A program made the position numbers and the translations under genes. Of a stretch of DNA of 64,000 bases, positions 28,107 to 37,165 are shown piece by piece. The number at the start of each line of letters is the position of its first letter. Position 1 is the stretch's first letter. The DNA is from Pseudomonas wenzhouensis (GTDB lineage: Bacteria; Pseudomonadota; Gammaproteobacteria; Pseudomonadales; Pseudomonadaceae): the NCBI RefSeq assembly GCF_021029445.1, contig NZ_CP072610.1, positions 3,100,001 through 3,164,000 on the forward strand, written 5' to 3'. The notes under the pieces were generated by a model, which had not been told where the DNA came from, did no database searches, and was given only the letters and a program-made list of their open reading frames with translations.

Positions 28107-28679
28107 TTAGCGGTTTTCCAGACTCGCAGCCCGGGCATAAGGCAGAGCGGTTTCACCGGCACCCATCACAGCTTCCTGCGCATGTTGACGCAGATAGCTG
28201 GGCAGACGCTGCTCATGCCAGCTGGCAGTCCCAACCTGGGCCGACTCAGCAGCTTCCTCGCTTGCGTTGTAGCCGGCGAGCAATGCGGGGCCTTGCACTT
28301 GCGGCATCGAGAGTACCGGAGAAGCGCCCTGCTGAGCCAGTTGAGCACCCGCCAGGTCATCCTGGTTGTAGAAACGCACACCTGCGAGCACTGCAACGGT
28401 TACCGAAGCAGCGACAGCCACACGCCCGACGCTACGCCAGATTGGTGTCTTGCGGGCCGGAGCGGCCTCCTCGGCCAGCGCTGCGGAAACCGCCGACGCG
28501 ATATCCAATTGCGGCACCAGCAACTCACGATGCATGGCAGCACGGGCAATCTGGTAACGCGACCAGGTACCACGCAACTCGCCATCCTCGCTCGCTGCCA
28601 GCACTCGCCGCAGTTCCAGTTCGTCCGCTTCGCTATCCATCACCGCGGACAGCGATTCCTGCAGGGTTTCACGACTCAT
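28107..28679 (-). CDS. mucA: Anti-sigma factor MucA
   Basis: 190 residues and intact, with no frameshift of the kind that makes strains mucoid. Cytoplasmic AlgU-binding domain (SAVMDSEADELELRRVLAASEDGELRGTW), one transmembrane helix at about 86-103, and a periplasmic tail ending LPYARAASLENR, as in P. aeruginosa MucA. It holds AlgU inactive until cleaved in turn by AlgW and MucP. Confidence 0.96.
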   Translation of the reverse strand: MSRETLQESLSAVMDSEADELELRRVLAASEDGELRGTWSRYQIARAAMHRELLVPQLDIASAVSAALAEEAAPARKTPIWRSVGRVAVAASVTVAVLAGVRFYNQDDLAGAQLAQQGASPVLSMPQVQGPALLAGYNASEEAAESAQVGTASWHEQRLPSYLRQHAQEAVMGAGETALPYARAASLENR

Positions 28680-28708
28680 GGCGTCCTCTCTTGGCTGTCG
28701 CCGCTGTC

Positions 28709-29290
28709 TCAGGTTTCCTGCAACAGAGGCTGCAGGGACTTATCGATTGCCTCACGCGCACGGAAGATCCGTGAACGCACCGTACCTACCGGACACTGCA
28801 TCACATTGGCAATGTCCTCATAACTCAAGCCTTCGAACTCGCGCAAGGTCAGGGCCGTGCGCAAGTCGTCTGGCAGCTGGGCGATGGTTCGATGCACGGT
28901 GGCCTCGATCTCATCTCGCAGCAATGCCCGCTCCGGTGACTCGATGTCCTTGAGGCCATGATCGCCATCGTAGAACTCCGCATCATCGCTGCTGACATCG
29001 CTATCCGGCGGCCGACGGCCGCGCGATACCAGGTAATTCTTCGCCGTGTTGATGGCGATGCGATACAGCCATGTGTAGAACGCGCTGTCACCGCGAAAGT
29101 TTCCAAGCGCTCGGTAAGCTTTTACGAACGCTTCCTGAGCGACATCCTGAGCCTCGTGAGTGTCGTGCACGAATCGCACGATCAGACCGAGGATCTTGTG
29201 CTGATACTTCAGCACCAACAGATCGAAGGCACGCTTGTCGCCGCGCTGCACTCGCTCGACCAGTTGCTGATCGTCTTCCTGGGTTAGCAT
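28709..29290 (-). CDS. algU: ECF sigma factor AlgU (sigma-22)
   Basis: 193 residues. Region 2 (DLLVLKYQHKILGLIVRFVHD ... AFYTWLYRIAINTAKNYLV) and region 4 (LTLREFEGLSYEDIANVMQCPVGTVRSRIFRARE) of an RpoE-type sigma factor. It drives alginate genes and the envelope-stress regulon. RBS AGGAGA. First gene of algU-mucABCD, preceded by two predicted AlgU promoters, so it activates itself. Confidence 0.97.
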   Translation of the reverse strand: MLTQEDDQQLVERVQRGDKRAFDLLVLKYQHKILGLIVRFVHDTHEAQDVAQEAFVKAYRALGNFRGDSAFYTWLYRIAINTAKNYLVSRGRRPPDSDVSSDDAEFYDGDHGLKDIESPERALLRDEIEATVHRTIAQLPDDLRTALTLREFEGLSYEDIANVMQCPVGTVRSRIFRAREAIDKSLQPLLQET

Positions 29291-29348
29291 GGATTCTCCT
29301 CATGACGCCTGGAGGAGGCCTGCAGCCGAAGGCCAATCAACTTGCAAA

Positions 29349-29376
29349 GATAGACTCGGGCCTTACGCAAAAGTTC
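29349..29376 (-). promoter_or_regulatory. Proximal AlgU-dependent promoter of algU
   Basis: GAACTT at 29376-29371, 16 bp, TCTATC at 29354-29349 on the minus strand; this fits the sigma-22 consensus GAACTT-N16/17-TCTGA. About 55 bp lie between the -10 and the algU start. Confidence 0.8.
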
Positions 29377-29543
29377 TCCCCTCCAAGCAAGCTTCCTGCA
29401 GAGTTTTTCTGCCCTCTGCCAGGAACGGCACCAGCGGAACCTCTCCGCTCGTGCAAATAATCTTATCGCCGCCCATCTCCACACCTGTCGCTGACGTCAG
29501 ATGCAGGCACGCGCAAACGCTCTCCCTTATATGGGCGACCCTC

Positions 29544-29571
29544 TATGGAACCTTAATGCCTAAAAAAGTTC
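29544..29571 (-). promoter_or_regulatory. Distal AlgU-type promoter of algU
   Basis: GGAACTT with 16-bp spacing to TCCATA. The -35 is perfect and the -10 is weak. P. aeruginosa also has a second AlgU-dependent algU promoter further upstream. Confidence 0.5.
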
Positions 29572-29657
29572 CTGAGCACAGCAGTCGGTCATAAGTCGTC
29601 TATTGTGCCGATGCCCCTCTCTATATACTAGGGCTCGCTTACCTGCGGAACTCGGAC

Positions 29658-31289
29658 ATGAGCCAACATTTCCAGCACGACGTACTGATCATCGGTAGCG
29701 GTGCTGCCGGCCTGACCCTCGCCCTGACACTCCCCAGCCATCTGCGCATTGCAGTGCTGAGCAAAGGCAACCTGGCCAACGGCTCCACCTACTGGGCGCA
29801 AGGCGGCGTAGCGGCCGTACTGGACGACACCGACACGGTCGAATCCCACGTCGCCGACACCCTGATAGCCGGCGCCGGCCTGTGTCGTGAAGACGCCGTG
29901 CGCTTCACCGTGGAACACAGCCGCGAAGCCATCCAGTGGCTGATCGACCAGGGCGTACCCTTTACCCGCGATGACGAAACCGCACGCGAGGATGGCGGCT
30001 TCGAATTTCATCTGACTCGCGAGGGTGGCCACAGTCATCGACGCATCATTCACGCCGCCGATGCCACCGGCGCAGCGATTTTCAACACGCTGCTGGAACA
30101 GGCCAGGCAACGCTCGAACATCGAATTGCTGGAGCAGCGCGTCGCCGTCGACCTGATTACCGAACGCAAGCTCGGTCTGGACGGTGAGCGCTGCCTTGGG
30201 GCTTACGTACTCGACCGTGCTCGCGGCGAGGTGGATACCTTCAGCGCGCGCTTCGTGATTCTCGCCACCGGCGGTGCCGCCAAGGTCTATCTCTACACCA
30301 GCAACCCGGACGGCGCCTGTGGCGATGGCATCGCCATGGCCTGGCGCGCCGGCTGCCGCGTCGGCAACCTGGAGTTCAATCAGTTCCATCCCACCTGCCT
30401 GTATCACCCGCAGGCCAAGAGTTTCCTGATCACCGAAGCCGTGCGCGGCGAAGGTGGCCTGCTCAAACTGCCCAATGGCGAACGCTTCATGCAGCGCTTC
30501 GATGAGCGCGCCGAACTGGCGCCGCGCGACATCGTCGCCCGCGCCATCGACCATGAAATGAAGCGTCTGGGCATCGACTGCGTCTATCTGGATATCAGCC
30601 ACAAGCCGGCCGAGTTCATCAAGAGCCACTTCCCCACCGTTTACGAACGCTGCCTGGGCTTTGGCATCGATATCACCCAACAGGCCATACCGGTGGTGCC
30701 GGCCGCACATTACACCTGCGGCGGCGTCGTGGTCGATCAGCACGGTCGCACCGACGTGCCCGGCCTGTACGCCATCGGTGAAACCAGCTTTACCGGCCTG
30801 CATGGCGCCAACCGCATGGCCAGCAATTCGCTGCTCGAGTGCTTCGTCTATGCACGCTCGGCCTGTGCCGATATCAGCGAACAGCTGGACACCGTCGGCA
30901 TGCCGGCCAACCTGCCCGGCTGGGACGCCAGCCAGGTAACCGACTCGGACGAAGATGTGATCATCGCCCACAACTGGGATGAACTACGGCGCTTCATGTG
31001 GGACTACGTCGGTATCGTGCGCACCAACAAACGCCTGCAGCGCGCCCAGCATCGCGTGCGCCTGCTGCTCGACGAGATCGATGAGTTCTACAGCAATTAC
31101 AAGGTCAGTCGCGACCTGATCGAACTGCGCAATCTGGCGCTGGTGGCTGAACTGATGATTACCTCGGCCATGCAGCGCCGTGAGAGTCGCGGCCTGCACT
31201 ACACCCTCGACTATCCGGAGCAGCTGGCCGAAGCACGTGACACTATCCTGACCCCGGCGCCCCAGGCTCAGCCCAGCGCCGCCGGCTGA
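29658..31289 (+). CDS. nadB: L-aspartate oxidase
   Basis: 543 residues. It oxidises L-aspartate to iminoaspartate, first step of NAD synthesis. FAD-binding GSGAAGLT at 13-20, substrate and FAD residues in [37 protein letters not shown], and the C-terminal [20 protein letters not shown]. Succinate-dehydrogenase-like fold. The last 47 nt overlap the convergent ygfX-like gene. Confidence 0.97.
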   Translation: MSQHFQHDVLIIGSGAAGLTLALTLPSHLRIAVLSKGNLANGSTYWAQGGVAAVLDDTDTVESHVADTLIAGAGLCREDAVRFTVEHSREAIQWLIDQGVPFTRDDETAREDGGFEFHLTREGGHSHRRIIHAADATGAAIFNTLLEQARQRSNIELLEQRVAVDLITERKLGLDGERCLGAYVLDRARGEVDTFSARFVILATGGAAKVYLYTSNPDGACGDGIAMAWRAGCRVGNLEFNQFHPTCLYHPQAKSFLITEAVRGEGGLLKLPNGERFMQRFDERAELAPRDIVARAIDHEMKRLGIDCVYLDISHKPAEFIKSHFPTVYERCLGFGIDITQQAIPVVPAAHYTCGGVVVDQHGRTDVPGLYAIGETSFTGLHGANRMASNSLLECFVYARSACADISEQLDTVGMPANLPGWDASQVTDSDEDVIIAHNWDELRRFMWDYVGIVRTNKRLQRAQHRVRLLLDEIDEFYSNYKVSRDLIELRNLALVAELMITSAMQRRESRGLHYTLDYPEQLAEARDTILTPAPQAQPSAAG

Positions 31290-31710
31290 ACTTCAGCCGC
31301 AAGCGCAGGCGCCGGTGCTGCTCGGGCGCCAACGCATCACGGGCAATGCACAGCCCTCGACTGAAACGCTGGCCTGGCAGGCGATAGCGCAGCACCACCG
31401 TCAGCGGCAACGCCAGGCTGTCCGGGCGCAGTTGCACTGCCTGCCAGCCTGCTGCAACGCTGTACATATGCCAGCCGAATCCATCACGACGCAAACCCGT
31501 GATGGCCTGTGGCGCAGTCAATAAGACGTGTCGCGGCAGCACCCAGGCTGCATGCGCCAGGCATGCCACCAGTGACAGCAGCTTTGACCAGAGGGGAATG
31601 TCAGCCAGCCAGGGCGCCAGCAAGGCCAGCGCCAAGACCGACAGGTAGAGCCTCAGCAGCCAGCGTGAGGGCTGCCAACGGCACTCGAAGGCATCACTTG
31701 GGTTGGACAC
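31243..31710 (-). CDS. YgfX-family (CptA-like) small membrane protein
   Basis: 155 residues with two N-terminal membrane helices ([18 protein letters not shown] and [18 protein letters not shown]), a C-terminal domain with [11 protein letters not shown], and an arginine-rich end. YgfX is usually encoded next to sdhE, as here (its start lies inside the sdhE 3' end, a 17-nt overlap). It has been linked to cell-shape toxicity or to SdhE function; role uncertain. Its 3' end overlaps nadB on the other strand by 47 nt. Confidence 0.8.
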   Translation of the reverse strand: MSNPSDAFECRWQPSRWLLRLYLSVLALALLAPWLADIPLWSKLLSLVACLAHAAWVLPRHVLLTAPQAITGLRRDGFGWHMYSVAAGWQAVQLRPDSLALPLTVVLRYRLPGQRFSRGLCIARDALAPEQHRRLRLRLKFSRRRWAEPGAPGSG

Positions 31711-31948
31711 GGTCCAGGATCATGCGCACGATATGGCGCAGGTCAGCATCCTCAGGCTCGCCGCGCTGCATGAACCAGCCGAACATGTCCTGATCCTCGC
31801 ACTCCAGCAGCTTGCGGTAACGCGCCTGGTTCTCGGCATCCAGGGTCGCGTAGACCTCCTGGACGAACGGCACCAGCAATACATCCAGCTCCAGCATGCC
31901 ACGACGGCTATGCCAGAACAGGCGATTCAGTTCACTTTGCTCAACCAT
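31694..31948 (-). CDS. sdhE: FAD assembly factor SdhE
   Basis: 84 residues. The RGMLE motif at 16-20 (SRRGMLELD) is the conserved flavinylation surface. SdhE helps attach FAD to SdhA and FrdA. Its neighbour nadB encodes an SdhA-fold flavoprotein. Forms an operon with the ygfX-like gene. Confidence 0.94.
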   Translation of the reverse strand: MVEQSELNRLFWHSRRGMLELDVLLVPFVQEVYATLDAENQARYRKLLECEDQDMFGWFMQRGEPEDADLRHIVRMILDRVQPK

Positions 31949-32137
31949 GCAACGGACTCCTCGAACGAGGCCGGCAGTATAGCAGTAGCGACAGCATACT
32001 GGAGGCCATACGCGAGCCCGTATGACAAGGCAACGTAGGGGCTTTTTCCACGCTTTTGTTTGAAGCTTGTAGCTTGCGACTTGCGGCTGATCTTATGATG
32101 AGACCCCTGACCTTTATCCAGTGATTCGACTTGCACC

Positions 32138-33079
32138 ATGGCCGATAGCGCTTACTTCACCCTTCTCGATCACGAAGGCCTGCTCGCCGTACGCGGCGAG
32201 GATGCTGCCAAATTCCTGCAGGGCCAAGTGACCTGCAACCTCAATTACCTGAATGACAACCACTCCAGCCTTGGCGCCCGCTGCACGCCCAAGGGCCGCA
32301 TGCTCTCAAGCTTTCGCATCGTCCCGGTGGAAGACGGCTACCTGCTGGCCATGGCCCGTGAGCTGATCGAGTCGCAGCAGGCCGACCTGCAGAAATATGC
32401 GGTGTTCTCCAAATCCAGGCTCAGCGATGAAAGCAGCGCCTGGGTGCGTTTCGGCCTGGCTGGCGGTGATGCCGTACTGAACGAGCTTGGCCTGCAGTTG
32501 GGAGCTGCCAGCGACGCCATCACCCGCACCGACTCGTTGCTTGCCGTACGCCTGAGCGATGGCCGTGCCGAACTCTGGGCACCAACAGAGGACGCGCAAG
32601 CACTACAAGCCAAGCTGGCCGCACGCCTGCCACACGCGCCACTGAACGACTGGCTGCTGGCTCAGATCCGTGCGGGCGTGGGCCAGGTGTTCGGCGCGAC
32701 GCGTGAGCGGTTCATTCCGCAGATGATCAATCTACAGGCACTGGGCGGCGTCAGTTTCAAGAAAGGCTGCTATACCGGCCAGGAAATCGTCGCGCGCATG
32801 CAATACCTGGGCAAACTCAAGCGTCGTCTGCAACGCCTGCGCCTGGTCGGCGCGGCTGTGCCGGCCGTCGGCGTCGAACTGTTCTCGCCCGTTCATGGCT
32901 CCAGCGTTGGCGAAGTGGTCGTGGCGGCACAAGCCGGTGACACCGTGGAACTGCTCGCCGTATTGCAGGAAGATGCCGTGGACGACGGCCGCATTCATCT
33001 CGCCAGCAGCGAGGGGCCAACCCTTGATCTGCTCGAACTGCCCTATCAGCTGGATGCCGACAAGGAAATCCAGCGCTGA
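32138..33079 (+). CDS. ygfZ: YgfZ folate-binding protein
   Basis: 313 residues, GcvT-like fold. The signature KGCYTGQE at about 209-216, with its invariant Cys211, is followed by IVARMQYLGKLKRRL. YgfZ uses tetrahydrofolate in assembly or repair of certain iron-sulfur proteins such as MiaB. Divergent from sdhE. Confidence 0.95.
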   Translation: MADSAYFTLLDHEGLLAVRGEDAAKFLQGQVTCNLNYLNDNHSSLGARCTPKGRMLSSFRIVPVEDGYLLAMARELIESQQADLQKYAVFSKSRLSDESSAWVRFGLAGGDAVLNELGLQLGAASDAITRTDSLLAVRLSDGRAELWAPTEDAQALQAKLAARLPHAPLNDWLLAQIRAGVGQVFGATRERFIPQMINLQALGGVSFKKGCYTGQEIVARMQYLGKLKRRLQRLRLVGAAVPAVGVELFSPVHGSSVGEVVVAAQAGDTVELLAVLQEDAVDDGRIHLASSEGPTLDLLELPYQLDADKEIQR

Positions 33080-33124
33080 CTACACTTCACGGCGCCGCAC
33101 CGGATCGCCTAAGAGAGCCATTTC

Positions 33125-33961
33125 ATGAGCAAGCTTGCCGAAAAAGTCCAACAGGAGCTGATCCAGGCCATCGAGAACGATGAACTGGTTCTGCCCACCC
33201 TGCCCGAAGTCGCACTGCGGGTTCGCGAAGCAGCCGAAGACCCGGACGTGGGCATCCCGCAGATCAGCAAGGTGATCGGTAACGATGCCGCACTGACCGC
33301 GCGCATCATCAAGGTGGTCAACAGCCCGCTGCTGCGTAGCAACAAGGAAATCACCGACCTGCAGATGGCGGTCAGCCGCCTGGGCATCAACTACACCTGC
33401 AACCTGGCCACCGGCCTGGCCATGGAGCAGATGTTCCAGGCCACCAGCGACGTGGTCGACCGCAAGATGCGCGAAGTGTGGAACAAGAGCACCGAGATCG
33501 CCGGCATCTGCCATGTACTGTGCCGCCACTACACCCGCCTGATGCCCGATCAGGCCACGCTCGCCGGCCTGGTGCACCAGATTGGCGTGCTGCCGATTCT
33601 CACCTACGCCGAAGAACACAATGAACTGCTGGCCGACTCCATCAGCCTCAACCACGTGATCGAGCAGATTCACCCGATCATCGGCGACAAGATCCTGCGC
33701 ACCTGGGAATTTCCCGAGCCCATCGCCATCGTGCCCAGCCAGTACCTCAACTTCACCCGCGACTCGGCCAAGGTCGACTACGTCGACATCGTCCAGGTCG
33801 CAACGCTGCAAAGCTACCTGGGCAGCGAGCACCCTTACACCCAGCTGGACTGGAGCAAGGTGCCAGCGTTCGCCAAGCTGGGACTGGATCCGCAGGTCGA
33901 CATGCAGGCTGACGAAGACCTCTCCGCCGCCATGGAAGCGGCCATGGGCATGCTGCAATAA
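33125..33961 (+). CDS. HDOD-domain protein
   Basis: 278 residues. The HDOD domain covers about 20-220 (LPTLPEVALRVREAAEDPDVGIPQI at its start; VNSPLLRSNKEITDLQMAVSRLG; HQIGVLPIL). HDOD proteins are HD-related but normally lack the catalytic metal residues, and act in signalling around cyclic di-GMP, motility or stress. No extra output domain. A terminator follows. Confidence 0.88.
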   Translation: MSKLAEKVQQELIQAIENDELVLPTLPEVALRVREAAEDPDVGIPQISKVIGNDAALTARIIKVVNSPLLRSNKEITDLQMAVSRLGINYTCNLATGLAMEQMFQATSDVVDRKMREVWNKSTEIAGICHVLCRHYTRLMPDQATLAGLVHQIGVLPILTYAEEHNELLADSISLNHVIEQIHPIIGDKILRTWEFPEPIAIVPSQYLNFTRDSAKVDYVDIVQVATLQSYLGSEHPYTQLDWSKVPAFAKLGLDPQVDMQADEDLSAAMEAAMGMLQ

Positions 33962-33981
33962 AAGCACCTAGCCACGGATGG

Positions 33982-34006
33982 CAAAAATTGTCGGGAGCAA
34001 TTTTTG
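33982..34006 (+). terminator. Terminator after the HDOD gene
   Basis: CAAAAATTG (33982-33990) pairs with CAATTTTTG (33998-34006) across a 7-nt loop, 20 bp after the stop. AT-rich, with a T run in the 3' arm. Confidence 0.6.
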
Positions 34007-34099
34007 ACGTCGCTGCGCGACGGCCCGAAGGGTGATCTACAGGGATGCAGATCACAAAATGCCTCTACACTCAAACGACTCGCTTGAGGAAGTAGAGCC

Positions 34100-34855
34100 A
34101 TGCGTAACGCATTCATCCTGCTCATCCTGTTGTTCGGCAGCGCCCACGCTGCCCAACAGGTACGTCTGACCAACGGCGAATGGCCGCCCTACCTCGGTGA
34201 AGCCCTGCCCCACCATGGCGTAGCATCACGCATCGTCACCGAGGCGTTCGCGTTACAGGGTGTCGAAGTACGGTGGGAATTCCATCCCTGGGCCCGCTCG
34301 CTGAAAATGGCCGAACAGGGTCTGCGCGACGGCAGCGCCGTTTGGCTTGCCAGCCCCGAACGCGAGCAGCACTTTCATATCAGCGAGCCGGTGGTCGAAA
34401 GTGGCTACTACCTGTTTCACCGCAAGATCCATGCGTTTGACTGGAGCGATGTCGAGGATCTACGCGGCCTGCGCATTGCCGGCACTCGTGGCTATGACTA
34501 CGGAGATGCCTTTCAACGCGCCGAAGCCGCCAGAGAACTCAAGGTGACGCGAGTAACCGGTGATGAACAGGGCCTGCGCCAGTTGCTGGCCGGACGCATC
34601 GATCTGTTTCCCGTGGACAAGGTGGTGGGCTTCGACCTGCTCTATCAGAAATTCAGCGCTGCCGAACGCCAGCGCCTGAGCTTTCATGGCAAACCCTTGC
34701 GCAGCGACAGCCTGCATCTGCTGTTGTCACGAGAGGTACCGGGCAATGCCGAACTGATGCAGCGCTTCAATCGTGGTCTGAAGCAACTGCGCGACAGCGG
34801 CAAGGTTTCCCAGTACCTGCTGGAGATTCAACAGCCGCTAAGTCTCAGCCACTGA
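34100..34855 (+). CDS. Periplasmic solute-binding protein, family 3 type (second copy)
   Basis: 251 residues with a signal peptide (MRNAFILLILLFGSAHA). The mature region opens VRLTNGEWPPYLGEALPHHG and includes VRWEFHPWARSLKMAEQG, typical of orphan Pseudomonas family 3 binding proteins; similar in plan to the one at 18.1 kb but clearly diverged. No transporter genes adjoin. The stop codon overlaps the 3' end of the convergent tctE by 18 bp. Confidence 0.85.
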   Translation: MRNAFILLILLFGSAHAAQQVRLTNGEWPPYLGEALPHHGVASRIVTEAFALQGVEVRWEFHPWARSLKMAEQGLRDGSAVWLASPEREQHFHISEPVVESGYYLFHRKIHAFDWSDVEDLRGLRIAGTRGYDYGDAFQRAEAARELKVTRVTGDEQGLRQLLAGRIDLFPVDKVVGFDLLYQKFSAAERQRLSFHGKPLRSDSLHLLLSREVPGNAELMQRFNRGLKQLRDSGKVSQYLLEIQQPLSLSH

Positions 34856-36235
34856 CAGCGGAAACTCGACGCGTACGCGCAGGCCATGCGGCTGTACCTG
34901 ATGCAGGCTGATTCGGGCCTGATGGGCGCGACAGATTTCGCCGACGATGGCCAGGCCGAGCCCTGCACCGCTGCCCAGATTGCTGCGCCGGTAGAAACGC
35001 TCGAAAACCTTTTCATGCTCGGCCTCGGGAATACCCGGGCCGTCGTCTTCGACCTCCAGCACCGATGGCGCCAGTGCGCGAATGATCAGGTTGCCACCGG
35101 CTGGTGTGTGTGCCAGTGCGTTATCCAGCAGGTTGTTCAGCAACTCGTTGAGCAGCGTCGGCTCACCGTCGATCCACATCGGTTGATCCGCCTCCAGCGC
35201 CAGTGACACACCTCGCGCATGGGCCAGTGGCGCCATGGCCAGCCCCAGCTCACGCGCCAGCTGGGCGAGGTCGATACGCTGCGCACCGCCCTCGGTGATG
35301 GCGCGCGCGCCGCTCTCGATACGTGCCAGCGACAGCAACTGGTTGGCCAGCAACGTCAGCCAGTCTCCTTGCAGGGCTACCTGCTCGAGCGTGCTGCGCC
35401 ATTGCTCGGGCTCCTCGGCGCGCAAGCCCAGGGTAATGCGCGCCTTGAGCGCTGCCAGCGGCGTTCGCAGCTCATGAGCAGCATCGGCGATGAACTGCGA
35501 TTGTCGCTCGAACACACCACGTAACCGTTCATTGAACTGATTCAAAGCCTCTACCAGTGGTTGTACCTCACGCGGCAGACCGGCATCGGCTAGCGGGTGC
35601 AAATCGTTGCTGGCACGCTCAGCCACCTCACGCCGCAGCGCCTCCAGCGGCCGCAGGGCGAGATTCACCGCCAACCAGACCAATAACAGCGCACTGACCG
35701 AGAGCAGCCCCATGCGCCATAAGGTGCCAATCAGCAATGCGCGCGCCATGCGCTCACGCGCGCCCTGAGTTTCTGCCACACGAATTTCAGCCATGCCATT
35801 GAGCTGCGGCTCGCTGACTGGCTGCAGCAGACTGACAACGCGCACACCCTGATTACGGTAAACGCCATCATAAAAGTGCGCCAAAGCGGGATAATCCTCG
35901 GTACGCGGGGTGTTGGGCGGCGCGGCCGGCAGGTCTTCGTAACCCGATACCAGCTCGCCATCGACCCCCAGCACCTGATAATAGATACGCCCGGCGCTGT
36001 CATAAGCGAAGGTGTCCAGCGCCAGATAAGGCACATTGGCACGCAATAGCCCGTCGGTACTGTAAAGACCATCAGCCACCGTGCGCGCCGAAGCCAGCAG
36101 GGTACGGTCATAGGCCGTATCCGCCGCGTGCCGGGCACTCCAGTAGGCGCTCAAACTACTGGCCAGCAGGATCACCGACAGCAGCAGTGCCAGGCGCCGC
36201 AGCAGCCGGCCGCGCAGACTGGCACCGCGGCTCAT
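34838..36235 (-). CDS. tctE: Sensor histidine kinase TctE
   Basis: 465 residues. Two membrane helices (about 14-35 and 173-190) flank a periplasmic 2CSK-type sensor; then HAMP-like linker, H box DAAHELRTPLAALK near 250, N box LLNNLLDNALAHTP, and G boxes DDGPGIPEAE and GSGAGLGLAI. With TctD it senses citrate or other tricarboxylates and turns on opdH-tctCBA. ATGA overlap with tctD. Confidence 0.92.
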   Translation of the reverse strand: MSRGASLRGRLLRRLALLLSVILLASSLSAYWSARHAADTAYDRTLLASARTVADGLYSTDGLLRANVPYLALDTFAYDSAGRIYYQVLGVDGELVSGYEDLPAAPPNTPRTEDYPALAHFYDGVYRNQGVRVVSLLQPVSEPQLNGMAEIRVAETQGARERMARALLIGTLWRMGLLSVSALLLVWLAVNLALRPLEALRREVAERASNDLHPLADAGLPREVQPLVEALNQFNERLRGVFERQSQFIADAAHELRTPLAALKARITLGLRAEEPEQWRSTLEQVALQGDWLTLLANQLLSLARIESGARAITEGGAQRIDLAQLARELGLAMAPLAHARGVSLALEADQPMWIDGEPTLLNELLNNLLDNALAHTPAGGNLIIRALAPSVLEVEDDGPGIPEAEHEKVFERFYRRSNLGSGAGLGLAIVGEICRAHQARISLHQVQPHGLRVRVEFPLSVAET

Positions 36236-36927
36236 GCTTCGATCGCTTCCAGCAAATAGCCCAACCCACGAAAGGTGACGATCCGCACGGCACTGCCTTC
36301 GAGCTTCTTGCGTAGACGATGGACGTAAATTTCAATCGCATCGGCACTGGCATCCTCATCAAGACCAAAGACCTGCGCCGCCAATTGCTCCTTGCTCATC
36401 ACCCGTCCGAGCCGCGCGATCATCGCTTCCAGCACCGCTTGTTCACGAGCCGTCAAACTGAGCGCCTCACCTTTGAGGCTGAAGCGGCGTGCCCCCAGGT
36501 CATAGACTAGGTCACCGCACTGTTGCAATTGCTCGCCTCCCAGGACACTACGCCGCAGCAAGGCCTTGACCCGAGCCTCCAATTCGGCCAATTCGAAAGG
36601 CTTGGCCAGGTAGTCATCGGCACCGAGGTTGAGGCCATGCACACGGTCCCTGACCTCACCACGCGCGGTCAGCATCAGCACCGGCAGCGTCTGGCCACGG
36701 TCGCGCAAGCGTGCCAACACAGCGAAACCATCCAGACGTGGCAGGCCGATATCGAGAATCACCAGAGCGTATTCCTCGCTGGTCAGTGCCAGATCGGCAG
36801 CGACGCCATCATGCAGCACGTCCACCGTCCAGCCGGCCCCCTTCAGCGCCTGAGCCACGCTTTCCGCCAACTGCGGATGGTCTTCGACCAGCAGAATCCG
36901 CACTGCCACCTCCAGCTGCAAGATCAT
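36232..36927 (-). CDS. tctD: Response regulator TctD
   Basis: 231 residues, OmpR family. Receiver domain with phospho-acceptor Asp in LVILDIGLPRLDGF (about residue 59) and Lys in YLAKPFEL; C-terminal winged helix (SLTAREQAVLEAMIARLGRVMSKEQLAAQV). Divergent from opdH; a direct repeat in the opdH promoter region is its likely site. Confidence 0.93.
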   Translation of the reverse strand: MILQLEVAVRILLVEDHPQLAESVAQALKGAGWTVDVLHDGVAADLALTSEEYALVILDIGLPRLDGFAVLARLRDRGQTLPVLMLTARGEVRDRVHGLNLGADDYLAKPFELAELEARVKALLRRSVLGGEQLQQCGDLVYDLGARRFSLKGEALSLTAREQAVLEAMIARLGRVMSKEQLAAQVFGLDEDASADAIEIYVHRLRKKLEGSAVRIVTFRGLGYLLEAIEA

Positions 36928-37047
36928 GTGAGGCGCGCAGTTTAGCGCTCCTGCAGCGGCTGTGAATGGCTCAATTAGCAGAACGATGAGGTCATTCGTC
37001 GACGCCGGCAGACTCTACACCTCGCGCACTGACGAAAAACTTGCCGC

Positions 37048-37065
37048 ATGAAAGGTTAATGAAAG
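37048..37065 (+). promoter_or_regulatory. Direct repeat upstream of opdH, candidate TctD site
   Basis: ATGAAAG at 37048-37054 and again at 37059-37065, 11 bp apart start to start (one helical turn), each adjoining a TTGCC word (37041-37045 and 37067-37071). OmpR-family regulators bind such tandem repeats. It lies about 100 bp before opdH in the tctD-opdH gap. Confidence 0.55.
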
Positions 37066-37165
37066 CTTGCCCTCATAGCATCGGCAGAAGGTGGCTCGAC
37101 CCACCTGCTCAAGCGACCTGGCAGTGGTGCCAGGTGGCGACAAGAACAAGAATGGAGACCACACG

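Larger units (their letters stand above)
29291..29657. promoter_or_regulatory. Divergent algU/nadB control region
   Basis: 367 bp with no credible gene. It carries two AlgU-type promoters reading toward algU (29349-29376 and 29544-29571) and, near the right end, a possible nadB -10 (TATACT about 29624-29629). Confidence 0.7.

Noticed and set aside
28107..28679. Possible mucoid-type mutation in mucA
   Set aside because: The frame is continuous and ends with the normal LPYARAASLENR tail.
32060..32095. Repeated AGCTTG-like words upstream of ygfZ
   Set aside because: Only two or three imperfect copies; too short to call a repeat array or operator.
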